From assembly GCA_002928515.1 (NCBI GenBank), contig PERI01000001.1, forward strand, positions 434,001 through 498,000: DNA of 64,000 bases, given 5' to 3'. The first letter of the stretch is position 1. Every line of letters begins with the position of its first letter. Both the position numbers and the translations under genes were made by a program. The notes under the pieces were generated by a model. The model did not search any database, was not told the origin of the DNA, and was given only the letters and a program-made list of their open reading frames with translations. The stretch is from Hyphomicrobium sp. (GTDB lineage Bacteria > Pseudomonadota > Alphaproteobacteria > Rhizobiales > Hyphomicrobiaceae). Shown here one piece after another: positions 42,486 to 52,235 of the stretch.

Positions 42486-43205
42486 TTACTCGGCAGCGAT
42501 CGGAGCTTGAGCCATCACGGCTTCCTTTCGGAAGCGCATCATTGTGAATAAGCCCCAGGGACGCAGGGACTGCCGCTCGACAAGCTTGAGGTCGTCGCAC
42601 ACCATGACGCGCGATACGTCGAATACCGAGTGCCAGCCAACTAAGTCAGCGAATGGTGCCATGCGGCGCTCGACCCAACCGCGTACACCCTCTTCCTGAC
42701 TGAAATGATTGACCAGCAAGATTTGTCCACCGGGCTTCACGACGCGGGCTAGTTCTCGCATCACTTTTTCAGGGTTTGGTACGACCGTGATCACGTACAT
42801 GGCCACGACGGTATCGAACGAGCCATCCGGGAACTGAAGGTTGCTCGCATCCATTTCATGGAGACCCGTGACGTTCTTCAGGCCTTCTTGATCGACCCGT
42901 TCTTGCGCGCGCTCCAACATTTCCGGCGCGAGGTCAATGCCGACAATATTGAGGTCGGATTTATATTCGGGCAGCGATAGGCCTGTACCGACGCCAACTT
43001 CCAAAACAGAGCCTGCGCTCGCGTTGATGATCTCAACGGCATGACGGCGGCCTGCGGTTGAGATTCGGCCGAAGGTGTAGTCGTAAACCGGGGCCCAACG
43101 GCGATACGCTTCCCGCACATCGTTTTCATCGAGCTGATGAGGCTTCAACAGGTTTTGGGTCCGCAATAGGACTGCGCTTGAACCTTGACGCTGCTTGTCA
43201 CTCAC
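42486..43205 (-). CDS. pmtA: Phosphatidylethanolamine N-methyltransferase
   Basis: 239 residues from the GTG at 43205, chosen for its AAGGAG Shine-Dalgarno 8 bases upstream; a longer frame to 43250 overlaps mnmA. Family-specific segments are YDYTFGRISTAGRRHAVEIIN, SVLEVGVGTGLSLPEY (SAM motif I), NIVGIDLAPEMLERAQERV, MDASNLQFPDGSFDTVVAMYVITVVPNPE and GGQILLVNHFSQEEG. The PmtA family methylates phosphatidylethanolamine at the inner membrane, up to phosphatidylcholine, a typical lipid of rhizobia and their relatives. It follows mnmA by 41 bases. Confidence 0.87.
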   Translation of the reverse strand: MSDKQRQGSSAVLLRTQNLLKPHQLDENDVREAYRRWAPVYDYTFGRISTAGRRHAVEIINASAGSVLEVGVGTGLSLPEYKSDLNIVGIDLAPEMLERAQERVDQEGLKNVTGLHEMDASNLQFPDGSFDTVVAMYVITVVPNPEKVMRELARVVKPGGQILLVNHFSQEEGVRGWVERRMAPFADLVGWHSVFDVSRVMVCDDLKLVERQSLRPWGLFTMMRFRKEAVMAQAPIAAE

Positions 43206-43246
43206 GTCGCTTCTCCTTCGTCCCCGCACCCAGACCCGCGATTGAG

Positions 43247-44443
43247 TCAAAGTGAGCCCGCACTCATGGCCGGCACCGTGCTGTTTAACACAGCGTCTGG
43301 TGTCGGCTTTATCGTCTTCGCGATGACCCCGCCGCCAAGAATGCGAGCATCGCTCGCGTTATCGGCATAAAACACGCAGGCTTGACCCGTCGCAATACCT
43401 TCCTCGCCATCCACGAGTTCTACCATCACCGTGCCGCCTGCTGCCGCATGCAGCCGAGCGGCGCGAGGCTGCTGCGATGATCGCATGCGAACATATAGAT
43501 CCAGTCCGTTACTTGCGACCTCAACAAGCGGCTTTTCCCCGAGCCAATTCACGTTTCGGAGAATTAGCCCGGTGGTGGTCAAGGCATTTCGTGGGCCGAC
43601 GATGACTTCGTTTTTCTCAGCGTCGAGGCGCACGACGAACAACGGATCAGCGGCTGGAATTTTCAGGCCGCGACGTTGTCCGACCGTGTAGTGCACAATC
43701 CCTTCGTGGCGACCGAGTATGCGACCATCGATATGGACAATATCGCCTGGTTCCAGCGCATTGGGCTTCAAGCGCTCGATCACATCGGTATAACGACCGG
43801 TCGGTACGAAGCAGATATCTTGACTGTCGGCCTTGTCAGCGATGGGCAGATTAAACTTGCGGGCGAGATCGCGGACTTCGGACTTCTGCAAGCCGCCGAG
43901 CGGAAAGCGCAAAGATTTGAGTTGTTCGGGAGAAATCCCAAACAGGAAATAGCTCTGGTCGCGGTCGGCATCGACGGCGCGGGCGAGCACTGGCCCGTTC
44001 GGACCATCCAACCGCTGTACATAATGTCCGGTTACCAGGACATCTGCGCCGAGATCTCGCGAGGTTTCCAGCAGATCGCGGAATTTGATTTCGTTATTGC
44101 AGGTGACGCAGGGGATCGGCGTTTCGCCCGCCACGTAGCTTTCGGCAAAACTGTCGATCACCTTGGCGGCAAAGCGTGCCTCATAATCCAAAACGTAGTG
44201 TGGAATTTCAAGTGTCTCTGCAACCCGACGGGCATCATGAATATCTTGACCGGCGCAGCAACTGCCTTTGCGGCCTGTCGCTGAGCCATGATCGTACAAC
44301 TGAAGCGTGATGCCTATGACATCATGACCTTCGGCTTTCATCATCGCCGCGGCAACTGAGCTATCGACGCCGCCCGACATCGCGACGACAACCCGCGCTT
44401 TCGCGTTGGTTCGGGTTGTCACTGTCGGCTGAGTTTGGGTCAT
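43247..44443 (-). CDS. mnmA: tRNA-specific 2-thiouridylase MnmA
   Basis: 398 residues. The PP-loop [19 protein letters not shown] binds ATP; the first catalytic Cys lies in [15 protein letters not shown] and the second in [45 protein letters not shown] and [17 protein letters not shown] are further MnmA signatures, and the C-terminal domain ends in [24 protein letters not shown]. It puts the 2-thio group on U34 of tRNA-Glu, -Gln and -Lys. A housekeeping gene. Confidence 0.97.
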   Translation of the reverse strand: MTQTQPTVTTRTNAKARVVVAMSGGVDSSVAAAMMKAEGHDVIGITLQLYDHGSATGRKGSCCAGQDIHDARRVAETLEIPHYVLDYEARFAAKVIDSFAESYVAGETPIPCVTCNNEIKFRDLLETSRDLGADVLVTGHYVQRLDGPNGPVLARAVDADRDQSYFLFGISPEQLKSLRFPLGGLQKSEVRDLARKFNLPIADKADSQDICFVPTGRYTDVIERLKPNALEPGDIVHIDGRILGRHEGIVHYTVGQRRGLKIPAADPLFVVRLDAEKNEVIVGPRNALTTTGLILRNVNWLGEKPLVEVASNGLDLYVRMRSSQQPRAARLHAAAGGTVMVELVDGEEGIATGQACVFYADNASDARILGGGVIAKTIKPTPDAVLNSTVPAMSAGSL

Positions 44444-44883
44444 TTTAAGTTATCGGCACGCTCAGTTGAGGTTCACGAACGACGGTTGGCGGCATCATCG
44501 CGGTCAGTTGAATGTTCGCAGGTTGCGCAACATCATGAAAATACTAGAAATTCCGTCAACATCTACAAACGAACCTGACTAATCTCGGCTTCAACAGCGC
44601 CTGATCGCAGTCAGTTGAACATGTCTATCGCATGACATGTGGCTCAAGCAAGGCGACGAAGTGTGCAGAAACGTTAATTGGCCCGGATTTCGCTACTCAC
44701 ATCTCAAGGTTACCCCGAATGCCCCAAAGCGGGATAGCCGTTATGGAAAATGCAGCAAACCAGGGCTTGAATACGGTTATTAGGACACCTGTTTATTCCA
44801 AGTTTACTCAGTGGCTTAGTGCTAATTTAATCGCAACAAGTTATAACAAAATTCTGGTGGTCAGAGAGTGTGTATTGAGTATC
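44444..44883. other. Regulatory interval between divergent mnmA and sciP, with repeated TCAGTTGA and a dyad
   Basis: 440 bases with no convincing gene; an 84-codon in-frame extension of sciP has no family support. The 8-mer TCAGTTGA appears three times (44462, 44504, 44611). The last lies right beside a dyad, ACATGTC-N8-GACATGT (44619-44640). These could be operator sites for sciP or mnmA. No experimental meaning is known to me. Confidence 0.4.
44619..44640. promoter_or_regulatory. Inverted repeat ACATGTC-N8-GACATGT, operator-like
   Basis: Two perfect 7-base arms separated by 8 bases, about 245 bases upstream of the sciP start and 175 upstream of mnmA. It has no T-run, so it is not a terminator. 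A dimeric regulator site is a reasonable but unproven reading. Confidence 0.3.
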
Positions 44884-45162
44884 ATGACCGAACAACAAAT
44901 GAGAGCGCGCGGGCGCTATGTGATTGGACCGGATGGGTCACCGTTAACGGTGGCTGATCTTCCTCCACGCGATACCAAGCGCTGGGTTATCCGGCGTAAG
45001 GCTGAAGTGGTGGCTGCGGTTCGCGGTGGCCTGCTGAGCATGGAAGAGGCGTGCGAGCGTTATACGCTTACCGTCGATGAATTCTTGTCTTGGCAGCGCT
45101 CGATCGACAGGCATGGACTTCCCGGCCTGCGCGCGACACGCGTTCAAGAGTACCGCGACTAG
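44884..45162 (+). CDS. sciP: CtrA inhibitor SciP (DUF1153)
   Basis: 92 residues from the ATG at 44884, the usual length for the family. The sequence GRYVIGPDGSPLTVADLPP is the SciP N-terminal hallmark, and the helix-turn-helix follows: KRWVIRRKAEVVAAVRGGLLSMEEACERYTL-type residues with LTVDEFLSWQRSIDRHGLPGL. SciP binds CtrA and blocks its transcription activation late in the alphaproteobacterial cell cycle. The ctrA gene lies 2 kb downstream. The long frame upstream of this ATG should not be taken as part of the protein. Confidence 0.93.
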   Translation: MTEQQMRARGRYVIGPDGSPLTVADLPPRDTKRWVIRRKAEVVAAVRGGLLSMEEACERYTLTVDEFLSWQRSIDRHGLPGLRATRVQEYRD

Positions 45163-45259
45163 TCTTTCCGTTAAGGACTTGATTTCGACCGCTTGCTGCG
45201 TGAGCCCGTGGTTCATCAAGGCATGCCGTCATTTCTGTATGTTGTCTTTTGACTAGTGG

Positions 45260-45880
45260 CTAAGGTGCGCTTGGTTTGAGCGCGGCACCTGACTTTTTGT
45301 TATTCTTCTTTTTGGCCGAAGCAACTTTGGGCGGTGGTTGAGCATCTTTCGGTTGTTGATCGGCTTGGGGTGACCATCCCACGGCGGTTGTTGCGCCAAC
45401 GCATCCGTGTTCACCTTTCGACCAGCGACTGACATCGCCCGCCAATGAAGCTGCCACCGACTCGGACATTTTTAAGTTTTCAGTTTGTAGGGTCGCTTGT
45501 TCGCCGACGGGATCAATCTTGATTCGATAGGCTTTGGGACCGCGTGGGTTGGGCTTTGAGCGATCGCGCTCATGCAACACGATTTCCGCTTTGCCGCCGC
45601 GCGACGGGGCGTCGGCATCCGCATGATAGACGTAGTCTTTCTTTAATGGACCATCCGCGCCAAACCAGCACTGGTTCGCTCCGCGCGCCACGCGCGCGTA
45701 AACTTCTGTTGCAGAGCCAACAGGTTTTTCATTCGTGCTCACGCTAATTGCTGCGACGGAGTCGATCGTCGGGAGCTTCACAAAAGAACTTTGACCTGAT
45801 GAATCTCCACCTAAACTGGCGCACCCCGACAAGGCTGCTGCGGTCATTGCTAGCCCGATGACTGTTTGCATCCTAGTCAT
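45260..45880 (-). CDS. Putative lipoprotein
   Basis: 206 residues from the ATG at 45880 (a longer frame begins at 45913). The N-terminus MTRMQTVIGLAMTAAALSGC gives a lipoprotein signal with lipobox Leu-Ser-Gly-Cys, so it should be lipid-anchored, probably at the outer membrane. The mature part has EVYARVARGANQCWFGADGPLKKDYVYHADA, EIVLHERDRSKPNPRGPKAYRIKIDP, and a Lys/Pro/Ala-rich tail. No known domain is recognised. Similar small lipoproteins are common in this group of bacteria. It lies between sciP and fliJ. Confidence 0.75.
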   Translation of the reverse strand: MTRMQTVIGLAMTAAALSGCASLGGDSSGQSSFVKLPTIDSVAAISVSTNEKPVGSATEVYARVARGANQCWFGADGPLKKDYVYHADADAPSRGGKAEIVLHERDRSKPNPRGPKAYRIKIDPVGEQATLQTENLKMSESVAASLAGDVSRWSKGEHGCVGATTAVGWSPQADQQPKDAQPPPKVASAKKKNNKKSGAALKPSAP

Positions 45881-46097
45881 AATATTCTCAGGATCCCAGT
45901 TTCGCGGACTCATAACGCATGACTTTGCGTCATCGTTTGCCTTGGCTTTATGGGTGAAACAAGGGCTTTATCCCCCGGCTAACAGCCGCGCTGCTCAAGC
46001 CGCCTTCCAATAATCAATGCTTCGCACGCAAACGCGGCACGTCAATGGCGTTTTGTGATTATGGTCAGACTGATGACTAGGTCAGTTGGGTGGCTGG

Positions 46098-46487
46098 TTA
46101 GCGGTGAGCGCTTGTCAGCGTGCGATCGGAGCGACGACGGCCCAGTGCGCGTTGTTCTTCTCGACCCTCAGCCTGAGCCGTCGCACGGGCTAGATTTTCA
46201 ATCATATCATCGCGTTCGCGCACGGCAGCGGCAAGCTGCTCGCGCAGTCCATCGGTCGACGTGCGTAGGTTATCGCGGCGTTGGGCGGCGGCTTTTGCAA
46301 ATGTCGAATACGATACGTTGTTGCGATCGCGGATGCCGGTGCGATCCTCTTCCAGCTGGATTTGTCGTTCCAGATCAAGGACCATAGTGTCGAACTCGCG
46401 AATGATGCGCTCAAGGTCTTCGACCTTGCGGGCTTTTTCATCCACTTCACGACGCTTTAGACGCATAACGGTCTCGCGGGCTTTCAT
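46098..46487 (-). CDS. fliJ: Flagellar export chaperone FliJ-like protein
   Basis: 129 residues, almost entirely alpha-helical coiled coil, beginning MKARETVMRLKRREVDEKAR, with LERIIREFDTMVLDLERQIQLEEDRTGIRD and STFAKAAAQRRDNLRTS. This matches the short alphaproteobacterial FliJ, the central stalk-like subunit of the flagellar export ATPase complex. In relatives it follows fliI and lies near ctrA; here ctrA is close, but no fliI is found beside it. Because coiled coils are easily over-assigned, some doubt remains, but the context supports the call. Confidence 0.8.
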   Translation of the reverse strand: MKARETVMRLKRREVDEKARKVEDLERIIREFDTMVLDLERQIQLEEDRTGIRDRNNVSYSTFAKAAAQRRDNLRTSTDGLREQLAAAVRERDDMIENLARATAQAEGREEQRALGRRRSDRTLTSAHR

Positions 46488-47161
46488 CGTTCGATACCTC
46501 TAACAAATTCGAACGCTCTTGGCAGAATACACAATTTCCGTGCCAAGGGCTGGTTTCTGGCGCCAAGTATGCGCTGAAACCGAGATAAGTGTGTGACGAC
46601 GCCTCACTTCAAGTTGCCGAGACAGTCGTCACGTCATGGTTACAGATATCACAACCCTATTAAGTTGCGGTAAAGCAACGCTTGTCGAATTCTAGGGTCA
46701 TAGGGCTCCATCGAGCAAATTTATGCTCAAGTGATACTAGGGGCTTATCGCGAATTCTGTTAGCTCTTGATTCGTAGCAGTTTTCGGGTCGAAGGCGGGA
46801 ATTGAGGACTGAGCAGGGTGGGCGCTTTGCTATGGTTCTGCGCTGAAGAGCCGAGGCGGCGGGCGATCAGGGGTAAAAGCACGACATTTTGGGTGGTTTG
46901 ACGGGCCAGTTTTGGCACGAACGGGGACCTGTGTCTCACGGTCGTCTCATTGCGGGTCATGATAGCCCAGGCTGGGGATCGAGCTCTCGTTAAAATTTTT
47001 GCGAGATTTTTCGTTTTCTTCAGAACTGCAAATACAAAATTAGGGTTTGTTAACTTCTCGTCGCTAACTTTCCTAACGATGGCTTAGCTCGAAGCAGTTG
47101 TGCGTTCTCTTTTGGGGCGGAGAGCAAACGGAACGCAAACGAGGCACGAGAGGATTCGGTC
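46488..47161. other. Long promoter region between fliJ and ctrA
   Basis: 674 bases without a credible gene. ctrA genes in relatives are driven by several regulated promoters. One near-match to the CtrA box TTAA-N7-TTAA occurs at 46660-46674 (TTAA-GTTGCGG-TAAA). GANTC methylation sites occur at about 46764-46768 and 47153-47157 (GATTC). The Shine-Dalgarno GAGAGG lies just ahead of the ctrA ATG. These are weak, direct sequence observations; their function is inferred from Caulobacter. Confidence 0.4.
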
Positions 47162-47860
47162 ATGCGGGTTTTACTTATCGAAGACGACAGCGCAACGGCA
47201 CAGAGCATCGAACTGATGCTGCAGTCGGAAGGCTTTAATGTTTACACAACCGATTTGGGCGAAGAGGGCGTCGATCTCGGGAAACTTTACGATTACGACA
47301 TCATCCTCCTCGATTTGAATTTGCCGGATATGAGTGGCTACGAAGTGTTAAAGACACTCCGGGTGTCGAAAGTTTCGACGCCAATCCTCATTTTGTCGGG
47401 CTTAGCTGGCATTGACGATAAGGTACGCGGCCTGGGCTTTGGTGCCGATGACTATATGACGAAGCCGTTCCACAAGGACGAACTCGTTGCGCGCATTCAA
47501 GCGATCGTGCGTCGCTCAAAGGGTCACGCACAGTCGGTTATTGAAACCGGCGATTTGCGCGTCAATCTCGATACCAAGACGGTCGACGTCAACGGCCAGC
47601 GCGTTCACCTGACGGGCAAAGAATACCAAATGCTGGAATTGCTTTCGCTGCGCAAAGGCACGACGCTGACGAAGGAAATGTTCCTGAACCATCTTTACGG
47701 TGGGATGGACGAGCCAGAACTCAAGATCATCGACGTGTTTATCTGCAAGTTGCGCAAGAAATTGCAGGCCGCAACGGGTGGTCAACATCACATCGAAACA
47801 GTATGGGGGCGCGGATACGTGCTGCGCGATCCAGGTGACGAAGGTTCAGCGGCCGCTTAG
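47162..47860 (+). CDS. ctrA: Cell-cycle master response regulator CtrA
   Basis: 232 residues, an OmpR/PhoB-type response regulator. The receiver domain has the acidic pocket Glu7-Asp8-Asp9 ([19 protein letters not shown]), phosphoacceptor Asp51 in [17 protein letters not shown], and Lys in [12 protein letters not shown]. The DNA-binding domain shows [30 protein letters not shown] and [14 protein letters not shown]. Both are nearly identical to Caulobacter CtrA. It ends in Ala-Ala-Ala, compatible with ClpXP recognition. It controls replication, division, flagella and surface genes. A strong terminator follows. Confidence 0.97.
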   Translation: MRVLLIEDDSATAQSIELMLQSEGFNVYTTDLGEEGVDLGKLYDYDIILLDLNLPDMSGYEVLKTLRVSKVSTPILILSGLAGIDDKVRGLGFGADDYMTKPFHKDELVARIQAIVRRSKGHAQSVIETGDLRVNLDTKTVDVNGQRVHLTGKEYQMLELLSLRKGTTLTKEMFLNHLYGGMDEPELKIIDVFICKLRKKLQAATGGQHHIETVWGRGYVLRDPGDEGSAAA

Positions 47861-47892
47861 ACGCGTCAAGACCTAGATCGTCCATAAACTTT

Positions 47893-47919
47893 TCAGGGGC
47901 CCATTGGCCCCTGATTTTT
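47893..47919. terminator. Intrinsic terminator after ctrA, probably bidirectional
   Basis: A 9-bp GC-rich stem TCAGGGGCC / GGCCCCTGA with a 4-base loop CATT is followed by five Ts. It lies in the 71-base gap between convergent ctrA and the RND pump gene. Confidence 0.92.
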
Positions 47920-47931
47920 GTTAGATTGCAT

Positions 47932-50900
47932 CTATTCCGCAGGCGTTGGTCGCGCGTCGTGGAGGGTGGCTTCTGAACCCTCATCTTCGACGGCGGGAAT
48001 GTGTGCGAGGTAAGAATATACAGCTGGGATGACAAATAATGTCAGCAAAGTTCCAAGCGACATTCCGCCGACAATAACCCAACCGATTTGTTGACGACTC
48101 TCAGCACCGGCGCCCGATGCAAGTGCTAGTGGCAATGCGCCCAGAACCATGGCGCCTGTCGTCATCAAAATCGGACGCAGACGCAAGACGGCTGCATCGA
48201 TGACGGCTGCGATACGCTCGACGCCTTCATGTTGGCGCTGATTGGCGAACTCGACGATCAAAATGCCGTGCTTGGTAATCAGGCCGACCAGCGTGACTAA
48301 CCCGATTTGGGAATAGACGTTCAATGTGCCTCCGGTCAACCACAGTGCGCCCAAAGCGCCGGTCATCGAAAGCGGCACTGTCAACATGATGATGACGGGA
48401 TCACGGAAACTCTCGAACTGCGCAGCGAGTACCAAGTAAATGAAGCCGAGAGCGAGTATGAACACCATAGCAAGGCTATCGGCGGAGGCGCGGTAGTCGC
48501 GACTGAGGCCAGATACATCGGTTTGCACAGTGTCAGGCAGCACCTCTTGTGCTGTTTTATCTAAGAAGGCGAGGCCGTCGCCGACGGTGTATCCAGGCGC
48601 TAAGTTCGCCTGCAATGTCACGGAACGTAGCTGATTGAAGCGTTTCAATTCTTTGGGTGCTACCGATTCCTTGACCTGCACCACGTTCGACAATTGGATC
48701 ATTTCGTTTTGCGGATTGCGCAAGAAAATGGTTTGCAGCGCTTCTGGCGTTGCCCGATCTTCGGCGGCCAATTGGACCCAGACGTCGTACTGTTCGCCAT
48801 TTTGTTCAAAGCGCGTGACCTGACGCCCGCCAAGAAGCGTTTCTAGCGTTCTTCCGACAACGGCGACGTCCAATCCAAGGTCGGCCACTTTGGCGCGGTC
48901 GATCTCAATGCGGAATTCCGGCGTGTTCAATTTCAAGTCGGTATCAAGGCTTTCAAGGCCAGGATACTCGCGCGCGCGCTCCAACATTTTATCGACGAAT
49001 GTTTGCAGTTCTTCATAACTTCCGGACGACTGAATGACGAATTCGACTGGTCGGCCAGAACCGCGTTGACCGAAAGCGCCTGGAGCTTGCGCAATTGCTA
49101 GGATGCCGGGGATGCGCCGCAGCTGAGGATTAACTTCGGCGGTAATCTCTTGCTGAGAGCGCTCGCGATCTTTCCAATCGATCATAGGGGCAAAAACGAG
49201 CGATTGCGAAACCTCAGGCGTGCCTGCAATGACGAGACGGTCCCGAACTTCTGGCACCGACTTTAGAATGTCGGCCATCTGATCGGCATATCGCGCTGTG
49301 TACGAAATGGTTGCACCCTCAGGCGCTGAGCCGCGCAGGCGCATCACGCCGCGATCTTCAAGCGGGGAAAGCTCGGATTTGAGATTGAGGAAGAAGAAGC
49401 CGCTCAATCCGGCCACACCTAGAGCCGTGAGCAAGATAATCGGTCGAGCTTTGAGAGTTGCGCCGAGAGTGCGTTTGTAGCCATTTTCGAGGCCGACCAA
49501 AATACGCTCTATGAAAAGAAAGATACGTCCAGGTTTTGGATTATGGCGCAATAGCTTTGACGACATCATGGGTGTCAAAGTCAGTGCAACGAAACCCGAA
49601 ACAATCACAGCCCCTGCGAGGGTGAGAGCGAATTCCAAGAACAGCTTGCCGGTTTTGCCTGGAGCAAATGCGATTGGAGCATAGACGGCTGCCAAAGTTA
49701 GCGTCATGGCGATGACGGCAAAGCCGATCTCCTGCGTGCCTTTAATGGCGGCAGGAATTGGCTTCATGCCGTCTTCTATATGACGATAAATGTTTTCAAG
49801 AACGACGATGGCATCATCGACGACGAGGCCAATGGCAAGCACCATGGCTAGAAGTGTTAGCGTGTTGACCGAAAAACCGAGAATGTACATCAGCGTGAAC
49901 GTCGCGATCAGCGAGATCGGGATCGTCACGATCGGAATGATGGCCGCGCGGAGCGAGCGTAGAAAAAACACGATGACCAGAATGACAAGCGCGATGGCTT
50001 CGATGATGGTCATGTAAACCGCTTCAATCGAGCGATCGATAAAGATGCTGTCATCGTTGCCGACAGCGACTTGAAGGCCGTCTGGTAGCGTACGATTGAA
50101 TTCTGGGAGCACGGCATTGACAGCCGTCGATACATCGAGCGGGTTGGCTGTGGCTTGTTTGATGATACCGACCGCTATGGCCGGTGTGCCATTGAAGTTA
50201 CTGAGACGACGTTCATCAACAGCACCCAATTCAATGCGAGAGACTTCACCCAGTTTGACTTGATGACCGTCAGCCAATTTGACGACGATCTGGCGAAACT
50301 GTTCCGGTGTGGTTAGGCCCGTCCGCGATAGCACGCTGAATTCACGGTCGCTGCTTTCGATGCGGCCTGAAGGAATTTCAGCGTTCTGTGCGCGTAGAGC
50401 GTCTTCGATATCTTGGACGGTCAGGTTGAACGCAGCCAACCGTTCACGGTCGATCCAGACGCGCATGGCATAGCGCCGCTCGCCGTAAATTTGCACATCG
50501 GCGACGCCGTTTAAGTTCTTGAGTTTATCGACGATGAAGCGATCAACGTAGTCGGTAATTTCCAATGCCGACTTCTGTGGACTGGAAAACACGAGGAACA
50601 TGATCGCCTGAGCGTCGGCTTCGACTTTGGCGATGATCGGTTCATCGACTTCGTCAGGCAGACGACCGCGGACGCGGCTGGCACGGTCGCGCACGTCGCT
50701 GGCGGCGACATCGGGATTAATCTCCGGGCGAAAGCGCACGGTGATGCGACTGGATTCTTGGCGGCTTGAAGATTCCAGGACGTCGATACCTTCGATGCCC
50801 GCAATCGAGCCTTCGAGGATCTGTGTGACCTGGCTTTCGATAATGGTCGCGGATGCGCCGGGATAATTTGTGGTGACGGAAACGACGGGTTCATCGACGT

Positions 50901-51015
50901 TTGGGAATTCCCGCACCGTTAAGCGCTGGAACGACACTACGCCGACAAGGGTAATGATGAGACTGAGAACCGTCGCGAAAACCGGGCGACGAATACAGAA
51001 TTCGAAAAGTCCCAT
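47932..51015 (-). CDS. RND multidrug efflux pump inner-membrane permease (AcrB/MexF family, HAE1)
   Basis: 1027 residues, the normal length, with twelve membrane helices in two halves separated by large periplasmic loops. It begins MGLFEFCIRRPVFATVLSLI and REFPNVDEPVVSVTTNYPGA. The proton-relay Asp pair lies in TM4 at LAMVLAIGLVVDDAIVVLENIYRHIEDG, and the second half has VTLVGLITKHGILIVEFANQ with the conserved Lys. It would expel drugs, dyes or lipophilic compounds with the adaptor encoded just upstream (1-base TAATG overlap). No outer-membrane TolC gene is in the window. Confidence 0.95.
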   Translation of the reverse strand: MGLFEFCIRRPVFATVLSLIITLVGVVSFQRLTVREFPNVDEPVVSVTTNYPGASATIIESQVTQILEGSIAGIEGIDVLESSSRQESSRITVRFRPEINPDVAASDVRDRASRVRGRLPDEVDEPIIAKVEADAQAIMFLVFSSPQKSALEITDYVDRFIVDKLKNLNGVADVQIYGERRYAMRVWIDRERLAAFNLTVQDIEDALRAQNAEIPSGRIESSDREFSVLSRTGLTTPEQFRQIVVKLADGHQVKLGEVSRIELGAVDERRLSNFNGTPAIAVGIIKQATANPLDVSTAVNAVLPEFNRTLPDGLQVAVGNDDSIFIDRSIEAVYMTIIEAIALVILVIVFFLRSLRAAIIPIVTIPISLIATFTLMYILGFSVNTLTLLAMVLAIGLVVDDAIVVLENIYRHIEDGMKPIPAAIKGTQEIGFAVIAMTLTLAAVYAPIAFAPGKTGKLFLEFALTLAGAVIVSGFVALTLTPMMSSKLLRHNPKPGRIFLFIERILVGLENGYKRTLGATLKARPIILLTALGVAGLSGFFFLNLKSELSPLEDRGVMRLRGSAPEGATISYTARYADQMADILKSVPEVRDRLVIAGTPEVSQSLVFAPMIDWKDRERSQQEITAEVNPQLRRIPGILAIAQAPGAFGQRGSGRPVEFVIQSSGSYEELQTFVDKMLERAREYPGLESLDTDLKLNTPEFRIEIDRAKVADLGLDVAVVGRTLETLLGGRQVTRFEQNGEQYDVWVQLAAEDRATPEALQTIFLRNPQNEMIQLSNVVQVKESVAPKELKRFNQLRSVTLQANLAPGYTVGDGLAFLDKTAQEVLPDTVQTDVSGLSRDYRASADSLAMVFILALGFIYLVLAAQFESFRDPVIIMLTVPLSMTGALGALWLTGGTLNVYSQIGLVTLVGLITKHGILIVEFANQRQHEGVERIAAVIDAAVLRLRPILMTTGAMVLGALPLALASGAGAESRQQIGWVIVGGMSLGTLLTLFVIPAVYSYLAHIPAVEDEGSEATLHDARPTPAE

Positions 51016-52235
51016 TAGCCGCTCCGGCCAATCGATGTTGGTAGTTTGATGCCAGGGTCAGGTGCCTTTTGTGCGGCTGGTTTTGCCGTAACAATTTCGA
51101 CTGGCGCGCCATTGCGCAACTTCTGCTGCCCTGCCGTGACCACCGTTGCCGTGACAGCTAAGCCTTCCAGAATTTCAACTTCAGCGTTTTTACGTTCGCC
51201 AAGTTTCACCCGCGATTCTATAGCCTGACCATTCTCGACTTTATAGACGAATGATTCTCCCCCGCGAGGCACGATAGCGCTTTCAGGAACGAGAGTGACT
51301 TCTTGTGCGGTCATTCCTTTGATGACGATGCGAGCGAAAAGTCCTGGACGCAGCATCATCTCGGGGTTGGCAAGTCGCGCGCGAATTTGCAAAGCTCTGC
51401 CATTGACATCGACTTGCGGGTTAATGGCGTAAATTTCGCCCGTGAAAGTCTTGTCGGGAAGCGCATCGACGAGCACTTCAATTTTTTGTCCGACTTTAAT
51501 TTTCTCCAGATAGATTTCCGGTACTTTGAAATCGACCTTAAGCGTGTCTATTTTTTCAATGTTGACGATTGGTACGCCCACGCCCACGTAAGCTCCGACC
51601 GAAACACCACGTACACCTGCAACGCCGTCGAACGGGACTTTCAAGGTGTGCTTTTCGAGTCTTGTCTGGGCCAATTCCAAAGCTGCGTTCGACGTTTCGA
51701 AATTTGACACGGCTTCATCGCGCGAACGGCCTGTCACAATACCTGTGCGCGACAACGTTCGCGCTCGGTCATTATTCGCAGTGGCTAAAGTCAGGCGAGC
51801 TTGAGCGTCTGCGACTTCGGCTTTGGCGAGCGCTTCGTCCAATCGGACTATGATGTCACCCGATTTGACAGGCTGGCCTTCTTTGAATGGTATATCTGCA
51901 ATGCGGCCAGCAATTTCAGAAGCGATCTGCACGGATTCATCTGACTGCAAAGAACCAACGGCGCGGATGTCTGAGGATTTCGTCGCTTGGCGAACTTTTG
52001 AAGCTTCAACGGCAACTGGGCCGCCAGCGCCGCGACCACCATTTGCACTATTTCCGGAACGGTTGCCCTGCTGTGTGGTTTTGGCTTCTGTTGTGGATTT
52101 GGGTTCGCCCAGATCGGATGGCAACGCCGCTCGCAGTCCTTCAGGAAGCAGTTCAGATTGGCGCATGGCGTACCAGCCAAGTCCAGCCGCGAGCGTGAGA
52201 ACGACAATCGCCGCACCGGTAACTTTTAAGCGCAT
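51015..52235 (-). CDS. RND efflux periplasmic adaptor (membrane fusion protein)
   Basis: 406 residues. An N-terminal membrane anchor (about residues 7-23) is followed by a Gly/Asn-rich linker, then the lipoyl/barrel/hairpin pattern: SVQIASEIAGRIADIPFKEGQPVKSGDIIVRLD, a coiled hairpin rich in Ala/Leu, and HTLKVPFDGVAGVRGVSVGAYVGVG. The beta-barrel and membrane-proximal parts follow, with PGLFARIVIKGMTAQEVTLVPESAIVPRGGESFVYKVENG. It connects the inner-membrane pump to an outer-membrane channel. It is translationally coupled to the pump gene and upstream of it. Confidence 0.93.
   Translation of the reverse strand: MRLKVTGAAIVVLTLAAGLGWYAMRQSELLPEGLRAALPSDLGEPKSTTEAKTTQQGNRSGNSANGGRGAGGPVAVEASKVRQATKSSDIRAVGSLQSDESVQIASEIAGRIADIPFKEGQPVKSGDIIVRLDEALAKAEVADAQARLTLATANNDRARTLSRTGIVTGRSRDEAVSNFETSNAALELAQTRLEKHTLKVPFDGVAGVRGVSVGAYVGVGVPIVNIEKIDTLKVDFKVPEIYLEKIKVGQKIEVLVDALPDKTFTGEIYAINPQVDVNGRALQIRARLANPEMMLRPGLFARIVIKGMTAQEVTLVPESAIVPRGGESFVYKVENGQAIESRVKLGERKNAEVEILEGLAVTATVVTAGQQKLRNGAPVEIVTAKPAAQKAPDPGIKLPTSIGRSG

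Noticed and set aside
44632-44883. N-terminal extension of the SciP reading frame
   Set aside because: The family is about 92 residues long and starts at the ATG at 44884; the extension contains no conserved sequence.
46660-46674. CtrA box TTAA-N7-TAAA ahead of ctrA as a firm regulatory site
   Set aside because: One half-site is imperfect and it lies almost 490 bases upstream; it is noted only in the description of the intergenic region.
46760-46960. 66-codon minus-strand frame in the ctrA upstream region
   Set aside because: No start context or homology signal; the region is better read as promoter DNA.
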